The position numbers and the translations under genes are program-made. From Spirochaetales bacterium (lineage in GTDB: Bacteria; Spirochaetota; Spirochaetia; UBA9216): a DNA stretch of 63,745 nucleotides. Positions 46,918 through 56,162 of the stretch are shown piece by piece; positions within the stretch are counted from its first letter, which is position 1; each line of letters starts with the position of its first letter. The stretch lies in assembly GCA_003245835.1 (NCBI GenBank), contig QKCC01000046.1, positions 1 through 63,745 of the forward strand, written 5' to 3'. Under the pieces are notes generated by a model that saw only the letters and a list, made by a program, of their open reading frames with translations, had not been told where the DNA came from and made no database searches.

Positions 46918-47814
46918 ATGGTAATCAGAAGATTCATTTTTGCTTTTATCGTCTTCATGATAATTGCGGCTCCTGTATTCTCAAAGGAACGTGTCGCGGT
47001 TCTTGATTTTGAAGCGAAGGATGTTCCTGAATCAGACGCCATGTCGGTTTCCGACCTTTTCCGGTCTGATCTTGTTGTTGTTGGAGCCTATACAGTACTT
47101 GAGCGCGGTAATATGCAGTCTATTCTTTCGGAACATCAATTACAAATGAAAGGAATCACAGATGAAGCGTCAGCATCCGAAATCGGGAAACTGCTGTCCG
47201 TTAATTATCTGTTTCTTGGAAACCTCAGCAAATTCGGCAGTAATTTTATTCTGGTTATAGATAAAATAAATGTCGAAACCGGCGAGATTGAAAATTCTGT
47301 AAAAAAATCGGCGGTTAAAATTGATGATCTTCTTGTACTTTCCTCGGAGGCCGCTGCCGAGATGTCTGAAGGCGCAGGATTCACTGAAAACGGCTCCGAC
47401 AGGCTTTACAATGCCGAAACACTGACTCAGCTTATAGCCGAAATTAATATTTATCATCTTCTTGAACTGTCTGTTCTTGAAGTTAATACCGCTGAAATGC
47501 AGGCGACGGATATTGATCTCAGGCGGCAGATTTACAACAGCCGCAAGCTCGACAATTCAGTTTTATGTATGATTGTAAATGCGTTTACATTCGGAATAGG
47601 CGGTAATTTCATGCAGGGGTTTAATGAATACGGCTATATCAGCATCGGGACCACAGCAGCATTTGCCGCGTCCCTGCTGTTCTCAGACAATACAACGCTG
47701 AAGATTGTTACGGGAAGCCTTTGGGCAGTAACGTACGGCGGCAGCATTTTATCCCCTTTTATTTATGAGGTAGATTATAATCAGTATCTTAAAGACAGCC
47801 TTCTTGTCTATTAA
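46918..47814 (+). CDS. Secreted CsgG-like protein with P13-like hydrophobic C-terminus
   Basis: The 298-residue protein has a signal peptide (hydrophobic residues 6-20, cut near VFS-KE). Residues 24 to about 140 resemble the CsgG/curli-type N-terminal fold: KERVAVLDFEAKDVP, then YTVLERGNMQSIL and VNYLFLGNLSKFG. The C-terminal 100 residues contain NAFTFGIGGNFMQG followed by hydrophobic stretches and end in a short tail, recalling the P13 family of spirochaete membrane proteins. It probably lies in the periplasm or outer membrane. Function is unknown. fhs begins 35 nt downstream and may be cotranscribed, though the functions do not suggest a link. Confidence 0.68.
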   Translation: MVIRRFIFAFIVFMIIAAPVFSKERVAVLDFEAKDVPESDAMSVSDLFRSDLVVVGAYTVLERGNMQSILSEHQLQMKGITDEASASEIGKLLSVNYLFLGNLSKFGSNFILVIDKINVETGEIENSVKKSAVKIDDLLVLSSEAAAEMSEGAGFTENGSDRLYNAETLTQLIAEINIYHLLELSVLEVNTAEMQATDIDLRRQIYNSRKLDNSVLCMIVNAFTFGIGGNFMQGFNEYGYISIGTTAAFAASLLFSDNTTLKIVTGSLWAVTYGGSILSPFIYEVDYNQYLKDSLLVY

Positions 47815-47849
47815 TTGATAGAGAAACTTAAAATTTTGGAGCATTATGA

Positions 47850-49610
47850 ATGATTGATCCCACAAAACTCAAGGACTGGGAGATTGCAGAACTCTCAGAA
47901 AAAAACATGAAAACAGTCACCGTTCTTGCTGCGGAACTCGGACTTACAGAGATGGAAGTTCTGCCGTACGGTCACTACATCGGCAAGCTTGATTACAAGT
48001 CGATTCTTGACAGGCTGCAGGATAAACCTGACGGAAAGTATATCGAAGTAACAGCAATAAATCCTACCCCGCTTGGGGAAGGTAAAACCACAACTACAAT
48101 GGGACTGGTTCAGGGGCTCGGCAAGATCGGTAAAAAGGTTACCGGAGCCATCAGGCAGCCTTCCGGCGGCCCGACATTCAACATTAAGGGTTCGGCAGCC
48201 GGAGGCGGACTTGCTCAGTGCATACCGCTTACCGAGTTCAGCCTCGGCCTTACCGGCGATAATGATGCTATTACAAATGCACATAACCTTGCGATGGTTG
48301 CGCTTACCAGCCGGATTCAGCATGAATTCAATTATGATGATGAAACTCTTGCAAAAAGGGGCCTCAAACGTCTTGATATCGATCCGCGCAATCCTGCTGT
48401 AGGTTGGGCGATAGATTTTTCGGCACAGGCGCTAAGAGAGATTCTTATCGGCCTCGGCGGCAAGATGGACGGTTTTATGATGAAAAGCGGTTTTCAGATC
48501 ACTGTTTCGTCTGAAATCATGGCCATCCTTGCAGTTGCCAAAGACCTGAAAGATATGCGTGAGCGCATCGGCAGGATGATTGTAGCCTACAACAAGAAGG
48601 GTGAACCGGTTACAACAGCTGATTTAGAGGTTGACGGAGCGATGACTGCTATCATGGCGAAGGCTATTAACCCGAACCTTATGCAGACAATCGAAGGTCA
48701 GCCTGTACTCGTACATGCAGGCCCGTTTGCGAACATTGCAATAGGACAGTCATCCATCATTGCAGACAGGCTCGGACTTAAGCTTGCCGATTACCATGTC
48801 ACAGAGAGCGGTTTCGGAGCCGATATCGGGTTTGAAAAGTTCTGGAACCTTAAATGCAGGTTTTCGGGGCTTACACCGAACTGTTCTGTAATTGTTTGTA
48901 CTGTACGGGCCCTTAAAATGCACGGAGGGGGGCCCAGGGTTGTACCCGGCAAGCCGCTCGACAAAGCATACACTGAAGAAAATACCGCTCTTGTTGAAAA
49001 GGGGCTCGACAACCTTCTTAAACATATCGATACAGTCAGAAAAAGCGGCATCCCGGCGGTTGTATGTATAAATCATTTTTACACAGATACAGACAACGAA
49101 ATCGAGACTATTAAAAAGGCATGCAGAGACGCAGGCGCCAGGGTTGCAGTTTCCCGTCATTGGGAAAAAGGCGGAGAAGGTGCGGTAGAACTGGCAGAAG
49201 CCGTTGTCGAAGCATGTAATGAAAAACCTGACTTTAAATTCCTTTACTCGGATGATATGCCGCTCGAAAAAAGGATAGCGTTAATCGCAAAAGAGGTTTA
49301 CGGTGCCGACGGCGTCAGTTACACACCGGATGCCAGGAAAAAGCTTGATACCATCTCAGCTGACGCTTCATTCGCAGGAATGGGCACATGCATGGTAAAA
49401 ACGCATCTTAGCCTCTCTCACGATCCGACTCTTAAGGGAAGACCTACAGGATGGACACTGCCGATTAGAGACATCCTTGTGTACCAGGGGGCGGGATTTG
49501 TAGTCCCGGTAGCCGGTGATATTAAACTGATGCCTGGAACAGCGTCGGACCCTGCTTACAGGCGTGTGGATGTCGACACTGAAACCGGAAAGGTGAAAGG
49601 GCTTTTTTAA
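47850..49610 (+). CDS. fhs: Formate-tetrahydrofolate ligase
   Basis: The 586-residue protein joins formate to tetrahydrofolate using ATP, or runs in reverse to make ATP from formyl-THF. It has [13 protein letters not shown] (P-loop), [33 protein letters not shown] and GGGPRVVPG. Purine fermenters obtain formyl- or formimino-THF from ring carbon, so the reverse, ATP-yielding direction is attractive here; acetogenic spirochaetes use the forward direction. An TTTTGGAG ribosome site lies 8 nt before the ATG. FolD is encoded 2.5 kb away on the other strand. Confidence 0.96.
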   Translation: MIDPTKLKDWEIAELSEKNMKTVTVLAAELGLTEMEVLPYGHYIGKLDYKSILDRLQDKPDGKYIEVTAINPTPLGEGKTTTTMGLVQGLGKIGKKVTGAIRQPSGGPTFNIKGSAAGGGLAQCIPLTEFSLGLTGDNDAITNAHNLAMVALTSRIQHEFNYDDETLAKRGLKRLDIDPRNPAVGWAIDFSAQALREILIGLGGKMDGFMMKSGFQITVSSEIMAILAVAKDLKDMRERIGRMIVAYNKKGEPVTTADLEVDGAMTAIMAKAINPNLMQTIEGQPVLVHAGPFANIAIGQSSIIADRLGLKLADYHVTESGFGADIGFEKFWNLKCRFSGLTPNCSVIVCTVRALKMHGGGPRVVPGKPLDKAYTEENTALVEKGLDNLLKHIDTVRKSGIPAVVCINHFYTDTDNEIETIKKACRDAGARVAVSRHWEKGGEGAVELAEAVVEACNEKPDFKFLYSDDMPLEKRIALIAKEVYGADGVSYTPDARKKLDTISADASFAGMGTCMVKTHLSLSHDPTLKGRPTGWTLPIRDILVYQGAGFVVPVAGDIKLMPGTASDPAYRRVDVDTETGKVKGLF

Positions 49611-49623
49611 TTATTCCAGATTT

Positions 49624-49657
49624 GCCTGACTTCCATAAAGGGAGTCGGGCTTTTTTT
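49624..49657 (+). terminator. Intrinsic terminator of fhs
   Basis: Arms GCCTGACT (49624-49631) and AGTCGGGC (49643-49650), with one G-T pair, are followed by seven T (49651-49657). Confidence 0.87.
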
Positions 49658-49712
49658 CAACAATCAGCCTGGAATAATTTTTTCACTCAATGCCGATTAA
49701 ACATAACTTAAA

Positions 49713-49748
49713 TAGACTTTTTATCGATTGTGTCGCATAATGCTATGC
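49713..49748 (+). promoter_or_regulatory. Promoter placing the chemoreceptor ATG at the transcription start
   Basis: TAGACT (49713-49718), a 17-nt spacer and CATAAT (49736-49741) are followed by 7 nt and an ATG at 49749, without a ribosome site. The hexamers are weaker than at the other leaderless candidates. Confidence 0.42.
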
Positions 49749-51983
49749 ATGAGAAAGCTGCTAATATTTGTCCTGTTTTTATCAATTTCAGTTTCCGGTC
49801 TTTTTTCAGAAAATATTCTTGGCTCACCATCCGAACTGCTGCTGCTCGAAGGATTCAAGATATACAGCTCTGACTATTCTCCCGGAAGTCTTATTGATGA
49901 GGCGTATTCAGGCTGGGAAACCTGGAACGGTGCAGATTTCACTGATTCCGAGGCTAAACCCGGCAGGATGATAACCCTTAAAACCGATTTTACCCTTGAT
50001 AAATCAGTCAGGGGAACACCTCTCGGTATTTACATCGGGCCGTCCCCATACCCCTGCAGAATATTTATTAATGGCTATAACGTATATAAATCCGGCCAGT
50101 ACGGAAAAACCTGGATCGCCGGGGCCTTCGTATCGGCTGTATTCCTGCTCCCAGAGAAGGCGCTGAATTTCGGAACCGAATCAAACATTCTTACTATAGA
50201 GATTGTTCCGAATGGTTTCAGCGAACCGTTCCCCGACATGAAGCTTACAAACCAGAGAGAGGCAGCCCGCCTGGCATTCTGGAGGAACTTTTTCAGTGTT
50301 TACCTTATAAGAGCAACCAGCTTCATGGGTGTTTTTCTTGCTGCTTATTATCTTCTGCTCTTTTTCTCTTCCGGACGTCGGGACAAAAGATTTTTATATT
50401 TTTCTATTCTTTGTATTTCTTTCTTTATCTCATACCTCGAAATCAGTTTTGCTACCGATGCCATTAATGACCTCATGATAAAAAAACTCAGTAAAATTGG
50501 TTTTACGCTTTTATTAATTTTCCTGACGACATTCGTTATTGAATTTACGCAATTAAAGAAAATACGGATTCCCGGCCGCGCGGCTGTAACTGTTCCCGGT
50601 GCAGTTTTTATTGTTCTGCTTCTCCTGGACTCTTCACATGCAGAAATAGATTCCACCTTAGGGATTATGCTCACCTACTTTTTTCCTGTAATCATACTTC
50701 TGAACCTTGTGATAATAGTTTACGCTGCACTTAAATACCGGACTCCCGACAACTTCGTGCTTCTGCTGGCATTAATCGGAGCTATAGTCTGCGCGCTCGT
50801 CGATATATTCCATATTCTTTTTTCTTCAATTCCTTACACATACATAACTCCGTACGGGTTTCTTCTTATAATATTTGCACTTTTCATTATCCTTACATTT
50901 GAGCAGCTCAGGGTTTCCGCCCAGAACAACAAACAGGCAATTGTCCTTGCTGAAAAAAACCGTATACAGAAGGAAATGATTGACGGGATATCCAGTTTGT
51001 CGGAATTCCTCGAAGAATCCGGACACAACCTGAATCTGAAAATAGCCGAATCTTCACGAATCATAGAGGAGAATTCCTCGGCTAACGCCAATATGAATAT
51101 TAAAATACGTGAACAGATCGACTCAATCGAAAAGACGCTTCCTGTAATTAAAAAAAATCTCGGTGAATCCGCTGAACGAATTTTTTCAGCACTCACAAAC
51201 CAGAATGCTTATGCAGACGAGATCAGTGAAACTCTATCGGGGATCATAAATAAAATGCATTCTTCACAGTCGGTTCTTGAAGAGACCGGAGCCGCCGCAG
51301 ATACGCTTAATAATATTGCCAAAAATAACCGTACCGTAATTGAAGAGTCATCCAAAGCACTCAAAGAGATCCATACACATTCAAAAACAATCCATGATGT
51401 TCTTGCCGGCATCGGCGACATTTCATCCAGAACTGATCTGCTTGCTATGAACGCATCAATTGAAGCGGCGCACGCCGGTGAAGCAGGTAAAGGCTTTGCT
51501 GTCGTAGCCGGTGAAGTGCGTAAACTTTCAGAACAGTCCCGAAAACAGATTGCCGAGAGCAATACCAAGCTCGAAGGGATGGAAACTGCTATAAACCGAA
51601 ATACTGAATTATCGAACAAGGTCTATGACGGACTTCACTCCATCATAGAAGAAGCTGTCCGCAGCTCTGAAATGATGAAGAAAACAAGAAGCGAGGTCGA
51701 ACTTCAGTTAACCGATACCGGCGAGCTGCTCGCATCAGTTCACAGTCTTATCGATGATACAGTTACAATCAAGGGACTCTCTGAAGAAAACAGACTTGTT
51801 AACAGTGAAGTTCAGCAGTTTCTGGAAAACTACCGTACTACCTTGCTTGGATTTTCCGATCTTATATCAAACCAGGAAAAGCAGATCTTAAATCTAAACG
51901 ATAATATAAGCCGAATTGAAGACCTTTTCCGCGAAAATCTTAAATCGATCGACAATCTTAAACGGCTGCTGGTACAGCAATAA
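49749..51983 (+). CDS. Methyl-accepting chemotaxis-like protein with 7TM-DISM-like sensor
   Basis: From the ATG at 49749 the product has 744 residues. A signal peptide (about 1-20) leads to an extracellular beta-sandwich domain to about residue 175, with a jelly-roll-like [15 protein letters not shown] segment as in 7TMR-DISMED proteins. Seven hydrophobic helices follow at about 180-395, then a cytoplasmic coiled coil with the receptor tip [19 protein letters not shown] and [10 protein letters not shown], which continues to the C-terminus. The DISM-type outer domain suggests carbohydrate or small-ligand sensing. The promoter geometry favours 49749, although ATG at 49740 and TTG at 49728 are in frame. 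It is a single gene between terminators. Confidence 0.84.
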   Translation: MRKLLIFVLFLSISVSGLFSENILGSPSELLLLEGFKIYSSDYSPGSLIDEAYSGWETWNGADFTDSEAKPGRMITLKTDFTLDKSVRGTPLGIYIGPSPYPCRIFINGYNVYKSGQYGKTWIAGAFVSAVFLLPEKALNFGTESNILTIEIVPNGFSEPFPDMKLTNQREAARLAFWRNFFSVYLIRATSFMGVFLAAYYLLLFFSSGRRDKRFLYFSILCISFFISYLEISFATDAINDLMIKKLSKIGFTLLLIFLTTFVIEFTQLKKIRIPGRAAVTVPGAVFIVLLLLDSSHAEIDSTLGIMLTYFFPVIILLNLVIIVYAALKYRTPDNFVLLLALIGAIVCALVDIFHILFSSIPYTYITPYGFLLIIFALFIILTFEQLRVSAQNNKQAIVLAEKNRIQKEMIDGISSLSEFLEESGHNLNLKIAESSRIIEENSSANANMNIKIREQIDSIEKTLPVIKKNLGESAERIFSALTNQNAYADEISETLSGIINKMHSSQSVLEETGAAADTLNNIAKNNRTVIEESSKALKEIHTHSKTIHDVLAGIGDISSRTDLLAMNASIEAAHAGEAGKGFAVVAGEVRKLSEQSRKQIAESNTKLEGMETAINRNTELSNKVYDGLHSIIEEAVRSSEMMKKTRSEVELQLTDTGELLASVHSLIDDTVTIKGLSEENRLVNSEVQQFLENYRTTLLGFSDLISNQEKQILNLNDNISRIEDLFRENLKSIDNLKRLLVQQ

Positions 51984-51999
51984 AGCAGAATTAATATAC

Positions 52000-52060
52000 A
52001 GATCTGCGGCTGCGATTATCAGGATTGTGAAATCCTTTTAAACCATACGGCCGCAGATCT
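52000..52060. terminator. Long nested inverted repeat between convergent genes
   Basis: Perfect 11-bp outer arms AGATCTGCGGC (52000-52010) and GCCGCAGATCT (52050-52060) enclose a second stem AGGATT/AATCCT (52021-52036). It lies between the chemoreceptor and folD, which converge. No T-tract follows on either strand, so it could be a bidirectional terminator of mRNA-stabilising type or another structured element. Confidence 0.5.
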
Positions 52061-52069
52061 ATCAGAAAA

Positions 52070-52978
52070 TCATTTTATTCCAAGACTGGATTTAAACGAC
52101 TTCATTGTATTTTTCATAAGCATAGTAATGGTCATAGGTCCGACCCCGCCGGGAACAGGGGTAATCCACCCTGCCCGTTCGCATGCCGGTTCGAAATCGA
52201 CATCACCGGAAAGAACAGCTATGGTTTTTCCGGTTTTACTGCTTACTTTTTCACCGATACGGTTTACACCTACATCAATAACACATGCACCAGGTTTGAT
52301 CCATTCCGGCTTCACAAGCCCGGGAACACCTGCCGCGACAATGAGTATATCAGCGCGCAGGCAGTGGGAAGCAAGGTCTTTTGTTCCGGTATGAACAATT
52401 GTAACCGTCGCGTTGGCACCGGCGCCTTTCTGCAGCAGCATATTCGCTATCGGTTTGCCTACGATGTTCGAACGGCCGACAACTACAACCTCGGCTCCGG
52501 AGGTTTCTACACCGGAGCGGATAATCATCTCCTGGATAGCGGCCGGAGTGCAGGGAGGGAATTTTACTTCATCACCTCCGAGCATCAGCCTGCCTATGTT
52601 CACGGGATGAAACCCGTCTACATCTTTGTCCGGATCGATAGCATTGATTACCTTGGCCTCATCGATATGCTTCGGAAGCGGCAGCTGGACAAGAATTCCG
52701 TTTATGCTGTCATCTTTATTGTAGCGGTCAATCAGGTCAAGCAGTTCAGCTTCCGATATGTCCGGGTCCCTGTTATCCTGGATCTCTTTGTAGCCCAGGC
52801 TTTGGGCTGTTTTTATCTTCAGCGTCACATAGGACACCGATGCCGGATTTTCACCGATTAGAATTGTAACAAGCCCGGGGACTCTGCCGTATTTAGCTTT
52901 AAGTTCTTCAGTTTCGGCCCTGAGTTCCGCGAGTATTTCCTCGCGGATTTCAGTACCTTTTATAAGTCTTGCAGTCAT
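52070..52978 (-). CDS. folD: Bifunctional methylene-THF dehydrogenase/methenyl-THF cyclohydrolase
   Basis: The 302-residue protein interconverts formyl-, methenyl- and methylene-THF with NADP(H). It has the catalytic lysine segment YVTLKIKTAQSLG, GILVQLPLPKHI, DKDVDGFHPVNIG, VVVGRSNIVGKP and the C-terminal TPVPGGVGPMT. It starts directly after the panB stop (TAG at 52981-52979, ATG at 52978), so the two are one operon: FolD makes the methylene-THF that PanB consumes, or the reverse. Confidence 0.96.
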   Translation of the reverse strand: MTARLIKGTEIREEILAELRAETEELKAKYGRVPGLVTILIGENPASVSYVTLKIKTAQSLGYKEIQDNRDPDISEAELLDLIDRYNKDDSINGILVQLPLPKHIDEAKVINAIDPDKDVDGFHPVNIGRLMLGGDEVKFPPCTPAAIQEMIIRSGVETSGAEVVVVGRSNIVGKPIANMLLQKGAGANATVTIVHTGTKDLASHCLRADILIVAAGVPGLVKPEWIKPGACVIDVGVNRIGEKVSSKTGKTIAVLSGDVDFEPACERAGWITPVPGGVGPMTITMLMKNTMKSFKSSLGIK

Positions 52979-53845
52979 CTAAACACCAAGCGCTTTTTTA
53001 AGTTCCTCAACCTGATCCTGTTTCATATTGAAGCAGTGTTCTTCACCGGGGAATTTAACCTCTTTTACTTCATTTATGAAGGATGAAACAGCATCAAGCT
53101 GTGCCGTGTACATATCCGCGTAAACCTTTACAAACTTCGGAGTAAATCTTTTAAACAGGCCGACCATGTCATGAAGAACAAGAACCTGACCTGCACAGCT
53201 CGGACCTGCTCCGATACCTACAGTCGGGATAGTAAGTTTTTCAGTGATAATGGCTGCAAGCTGCTGGGGTATCGCTTCAAGAATAATAGCGAAAGCTCCG
53301 GCATCCTGCATTGCAAGCGCGTCATCGAGAACAGCCTTCGCAGCGTCTATTGACTTTCCCTGCACTTTGAAACCGCCGAGCATTGCAGCAGTCTGCGGGG
53401 TAAGACCGATATGAGCGAAAAACGGTATTCCGGCCCTTGTAATTGCGGCTGCAACCTTTGCGTAATCCTGTCCGCCTTCAGCTTTAACTGAGTCGGCACC
53501 GCCGTCTTTATAAATTATTCCGGCATTGGCAACGGCCTGCTCGGTTGAAATATTATATGACATGAACGGGAGGTCGCCTACAACATGCGCACGCTTTACA
53601 GCACGCATTACGGATTTGGTATGCATTACCATTTCATCCATTGTAACAGGAACGGTATCGTCATACCCCAACTCAACCATTCCGAGGGAATCACCGACAA
53701 GAATAATATCGATACCTGCCTGGTCTACAATCAAACCCTGCGGGTATGAATATGCCGTAATCATGGAAATTTTTTCGCCGTCATCCTTCATTTTCTGAAG
53801 ATCGGCAGATAACAATTTTTTAGTTGCTTCTGGATGTGAACTCAT
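52979..53845 (-). CDS. panB: Ketopantoate hydroxymethyltransferase-family enzyme
   Basis: The 288-residue TIM-barrel protein keeps the metal ligands Asp52 (VGDSLG) and Asp91 (GDLPFM), the Lys in VKAEGG, and the catalytic Glu in LEAIPQQLA, with HIGLTPQ and GGFKVQGKS. Typical PanB adds a hydroxymethyl group from methylene-THF to 2-oxoisovalerate. Departures from the common pattern include AYSYPQ for AYDYP and VKAEGG for VKLEGG. No panC or panD is near. It is cotranscribed with folD and divergent from the ackA-like/P1-peptidase/panE operon. It may supply pantoate, or dispose of one-carbon units on another 2-oxo acid; the second idea is inference. Confidence 0.88.
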   Translation of the reverse strand: MSSHPEATKKLLSADLQKMKDDGEKISMITAYSYPQGLIVDQAGIDIILVGDSLGMVELGYDDTVPVTMDEMVMHTKSVMRAVKRAHVVGDLPFMSYNISTEQAVANAGIIYKDGGADSVKAEGGQDYAKVAAAITRAGIPFFAHIGLTPQTAAMLGGFKVQGKSIDAAKAVLDDALAMQDAGAFAIILEAIPQQLAAIITEKLTIPTVGIGAGPSCAGQVLVLHDMVGLFKRFTPKFVKVYADMYTAQLDAVSSFINEVKEVKFPGEEHCFNMKQDQVEELKKALGV

Positions 53846-53879
53846 ATATATCTCCTTATTAGTGCATTTGAATGCTAAT

Positions 53880-53908
53880 AATATAACCTAAATTTAAATT
53901 TCTTGACA
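53880..53908 (-). promoter_or_regulatory. panB-folD promoter sharing its -35 hexamer with the divergent promoter
   Basis: On the minus strand TGTCAA (53908-53903), a 17-nt spacer and TATATT (53885-53880) precede panB, whose leader has AAGGAGA. The same six base pairs read as TTGACA on the plus strand, the -35 of the ackA-like operon, so the two promoters compete for one hexamer. Confidence 0.6.
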
Positions 53909-53952
53909 GCATTGTTTTGAAAAGTTTTATTTAAATGTTTGCGCAAATATGG
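53903..53952 (+). promoter_or_regulatory. ackA-like operon promoter with palindromic operator
   Basis: TTGACA (53903-53908), a 17-nt spacer and a weak TTTATT (53926-53931) are followed at once by AAATGTTTGCGCAAATATGG (53933-53952), containing the perfect palindrome TTTGCGCAAA. This matches the inferred consensus at 17 of 20 positions. The position over the transcription start fits repression; it could also affect the divergent panB promoter. Confidence 0.65.
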
Positions 53953-53980
53953 TAATATTCTTTAACTTCGGAGGTCTTGA

Positions 53981-55180
53981 ATGAATGTACTTGTAATCAA
54001 CAGCGGAAGTTCTTCTATAAAATTTCAGTTAATAGATATGGATAAACGCTGTACTCTGGGCAAGGGCCTGATTGAACGTATCGGCATTGACGGGATTCTA
54101 AACTTTCAGCCTGAAGGCGGAGAACGCTGCGTCAGGAAGCTTGATATACCCGACCACAAAACCGGGCTTGATTATGCCCTTGAAAGTATTACAGATAAAT
54201 CATCAGGTATTATCAATAATCTTTCTGAGATCCATGCCGCAGCGCACCGTATCGTGCAGGGCGGAGCTGCAATGACCGGGCCTGTTATTATCACACCCGA
54301 ACTTCTTAAAGAGTTTGAAAAATACACCCCCCTCGCCCCTCTTCACAATCCAGCCTGCCTGCTGGGTGTCAGTGCAGCACAAGTCCTTCTTCCGGGCATC
54401 CCTCATGTTGCTTCATTTGACACAGCCTACTACAGCGGTATGACTGAAGAGGCTTACACCTTTGCGCTTGATTATGACTGTTATGAGAAACTAGGGTACC
54501 GCAAGTTCGGTTATCACGGGGCATCTCACCGTTACGTTAATTTGCGGGCCGCAGAATTTCTTGGTGCAGATAAAACAGACTTCAGAACAATCAGCTGCCA
54601 TATCGGCGGCGGCGTGACTGTTGCGGCATCGATCGACGGCGAAGGCGTCGACACATCACTTGGGTACGGAACCGTCTGCGGGGCACCGATGGGCACAAGG
54701 TCCGGAGACGTTGACCCCGAAGTTATTCTTCAGTTGATTTCACGCGACGGCTACACCGCCGAAGAAGTCAAGGAAATGATTTATAAAAAATCCGGATTAT
54801 TAGGTATAAGCGGTATATCAAGCGACATTCGTGATATACTGCAGGCAATTGAAGACGGTAATGCACGAGCAGAACTGGCTTTAAATATTTTCACCAGGTC
54901 TATCCGAAGATTTATCGGTGCACTCAGCACCAGCCTTGACGGGCGTATGGATGCCCTGATATTTACTGCGGGAATCGGTGAAAATTCTGATACTGTGCGT
55001 TCGATGATATGTAAAGGACTCGAGATATCAGGAATAAAAATAGATGAAGAACTAAACAGCGGCTGCAGAAATGAAGCGGTAATATCATCTTCTGATTCAG
55101 CTGTCAAGATTCTCGTTATTCCGACAAATGAAGAAATGATGATGGCTATTGAAGCCGTTGAAACACTTAACAACAACTGA
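53981..55180 (+). CDS. Acetate kinase-family acyl kinase with altered active-site residues
   Basis: The 399-residue ASKHA kinase has AckA length and most AckA motifs: INSGSSSIKF, LAPLHNPACLLG, SFDTAYYSGM (Asp147), GYHGASHRYV (His179), PMGTRSGDVDP (Arg240) and FTAGIGENS. Several residues near the acyl and phosphate sites differ from classical AckA: HRIVQGG has Gln93 where His is usual, FDTAYYSG replaces FDTAFHQT, and CHIGGGVT has Gly210 where HLGNGxS has Asn. The GGG loop resembles butyrate kinase. It makes ATP from an acyl phosphate; acetate is possible but the substrate may differ. An ATTCGGAGG-type ribosome site precedes it, and the operator lies upstream. First gene of an operon with a P1 peptidase and panE. 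Confidence 0.88.
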   Translation: MNVLVINSGSSSIKFQLIDMDKRCTLGKGLIERIGIDGILNFQPEGGERCVRKLDIPDHKTGLDYALESITDKSSGIINNLSEIHAAAHRIVQGGAAMTGPVIITPELLKEFEKYTPLAPLHNPACLLGVSAAQVLLPGIPHVASFDTAYYSGMTEEAYTFALDYDCYEKLGYRKFGYHGASHRYVNLRAAEFLGADKTDFRTISCHIGGGVTVAASIDGEGVDTSLGYGTVCGAPMGTRSGDVDPEVILQLISRDGYTAEEVKEMIYKKSGLLGISGISSDIRDILQAIEDGNARAELALNIFTRSIRRFIGALSTSLDGRMDALIFTAGIGENSDTVRSMICKGLEISGIKIDEELNSGCRNEAVISSSDSAVKILVIPTNEEMMMAIEAVETLNNN

Positions 55181-55190
55181 GGTGATGAAA

Positions 55191-56162
55191 ATGCTTAACT
55201 CGATTTGTGATGTACCGGGTATTCTTGTCGGTCACGCGCAAAACACTGAAGGCGGTACAGGCTGTACGGTAATTATAGCGGAGAATACCGCAGTCTGCGG
55301 CGTTGATGTAGCGGGCGGAGGACCAGGAACAAGGGAAACTGACGCTCTTAACCCGGTCAATCTTGTCCACGCGGTAAATGCGGTTTACCTCGGAGGCGGA
55401 AGCGCCTACGGCCTTGCGGGAGCTGACGGTGTCATGAAATGGTGCGAGGAGAACGGAAAAGGATTTAATGTCGGTGTCGGCATTGTTCCGATTGTTCCGG
55501 GCGCAGTCCTTTTTGATCTTCCTATCGCTGATTACAAGGCCCGCCCGGATTCAGCCATGGGATATGAGGCCTGCTGCAGCGCCAACAATGCCGAAAACAG
55601 GATGGGAAATATTGGTGCGGGCACCGGTGCGACGATCGGCAAAGCACGCGGTTTCGGAGGCATGATGAAAGGCGGGCTTGGAACTGCAAGCCTTAAAATA
55701 GGTGAAATAGTAATCGGTGCAATTGTTGCAGTAAATTGCTTTGGAGATATTATCGATCCATCAACCGGCAGGATAGTCGCAGGGGTACTGCCGGAGGAAG
55801 GTACGGATTTTCTCGGTTCGACCTATTATATAAAAAAGGTTCTTGAAAAAGGTATTAACCCGCTTGGCGGCAATACTACAATCGGTGTTATTGCCACCAA
55901 TGCCAAATTGAACAAATCTGAGGCGACCAAGGTTTCAATGATGGCGCACGACGGGTATGCAAGGGCAATCAACCCGATTCACACTCTGCACGACGGTGAT
56001 ACTATATTCACACTGTCTACAGGAGATCTTCAGGCGGATGTGTCTTCCATAGGAGCACTTGCAGCTGAAGTAATGAGCAGCGCAATACTCGCCGGCGTAA
56101 AAGCAGCAGTAAGTGCTTATGGAGTTCAGGGATACGCAGACATGAACAGGAGTGATAAATGA
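55191..56162 (+). CDS. P1-family (DmpA/S58) aminopeptidase-like self-processing hydrolase
   Basis: The 323-residue protein matches the Ntn-like DmpA/NylC fold: SICDVPGILVGHA at the start, GTGCTVIIA, VYLGGGSAYGLAGADG, GAGTGATIGKA, and GGNTTIGVIATNA at about 226-238, where self-cleavage before Thr229 or Thr230 would create the nucleophile. Relatives cut beta-alanyl dipeptides, D-amino-acid amides or cyclic amide oligomers. Beside panE and panB, release of beta-alanine for pantothenate, in place of PanD, is a reasonable guess. Start 55191 has GAGG 8 nt upstream; ATG at 55185 is too close. The stop overlaps panE as ATGA. Confidence 0.87.
   Translation: MLNSICDVPGILVGHAQNTEGGTGCTVIIAENTAVCGVDVAGGGPGTRETDALNPVNLVHAVNAVYLGGGSAYGLAGADGVMKWCEENGKGFNVGVGIVPIVPGAVLFDLPIADYKARPDSAMGYEACCSANNAENRMGNIGAGTGATIGKARGFGGMMKGGLGTASLKIGEIVIGAIVAVNCFGDIIDPSTGRIVAGVLPEEGTDFLGSTYYIKKVLEKGINPLGGNTTIGVIATNAKLNKSEATKVSMMAHDGYARAINPIHTLHDGDTIFTLSTGDLQADVSSIGALAAEVMSSAILAGVKAAVSAYGVQGYADMNRSDK

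Noticed and set aside
47846-47857. Short ATG-AAT-GAT-TGA frame just before fhs as a leader peptide
   Set aside because: It has two codons after ATG and no attenuator-like structure; fhs has its own well-spaced ribosome site.
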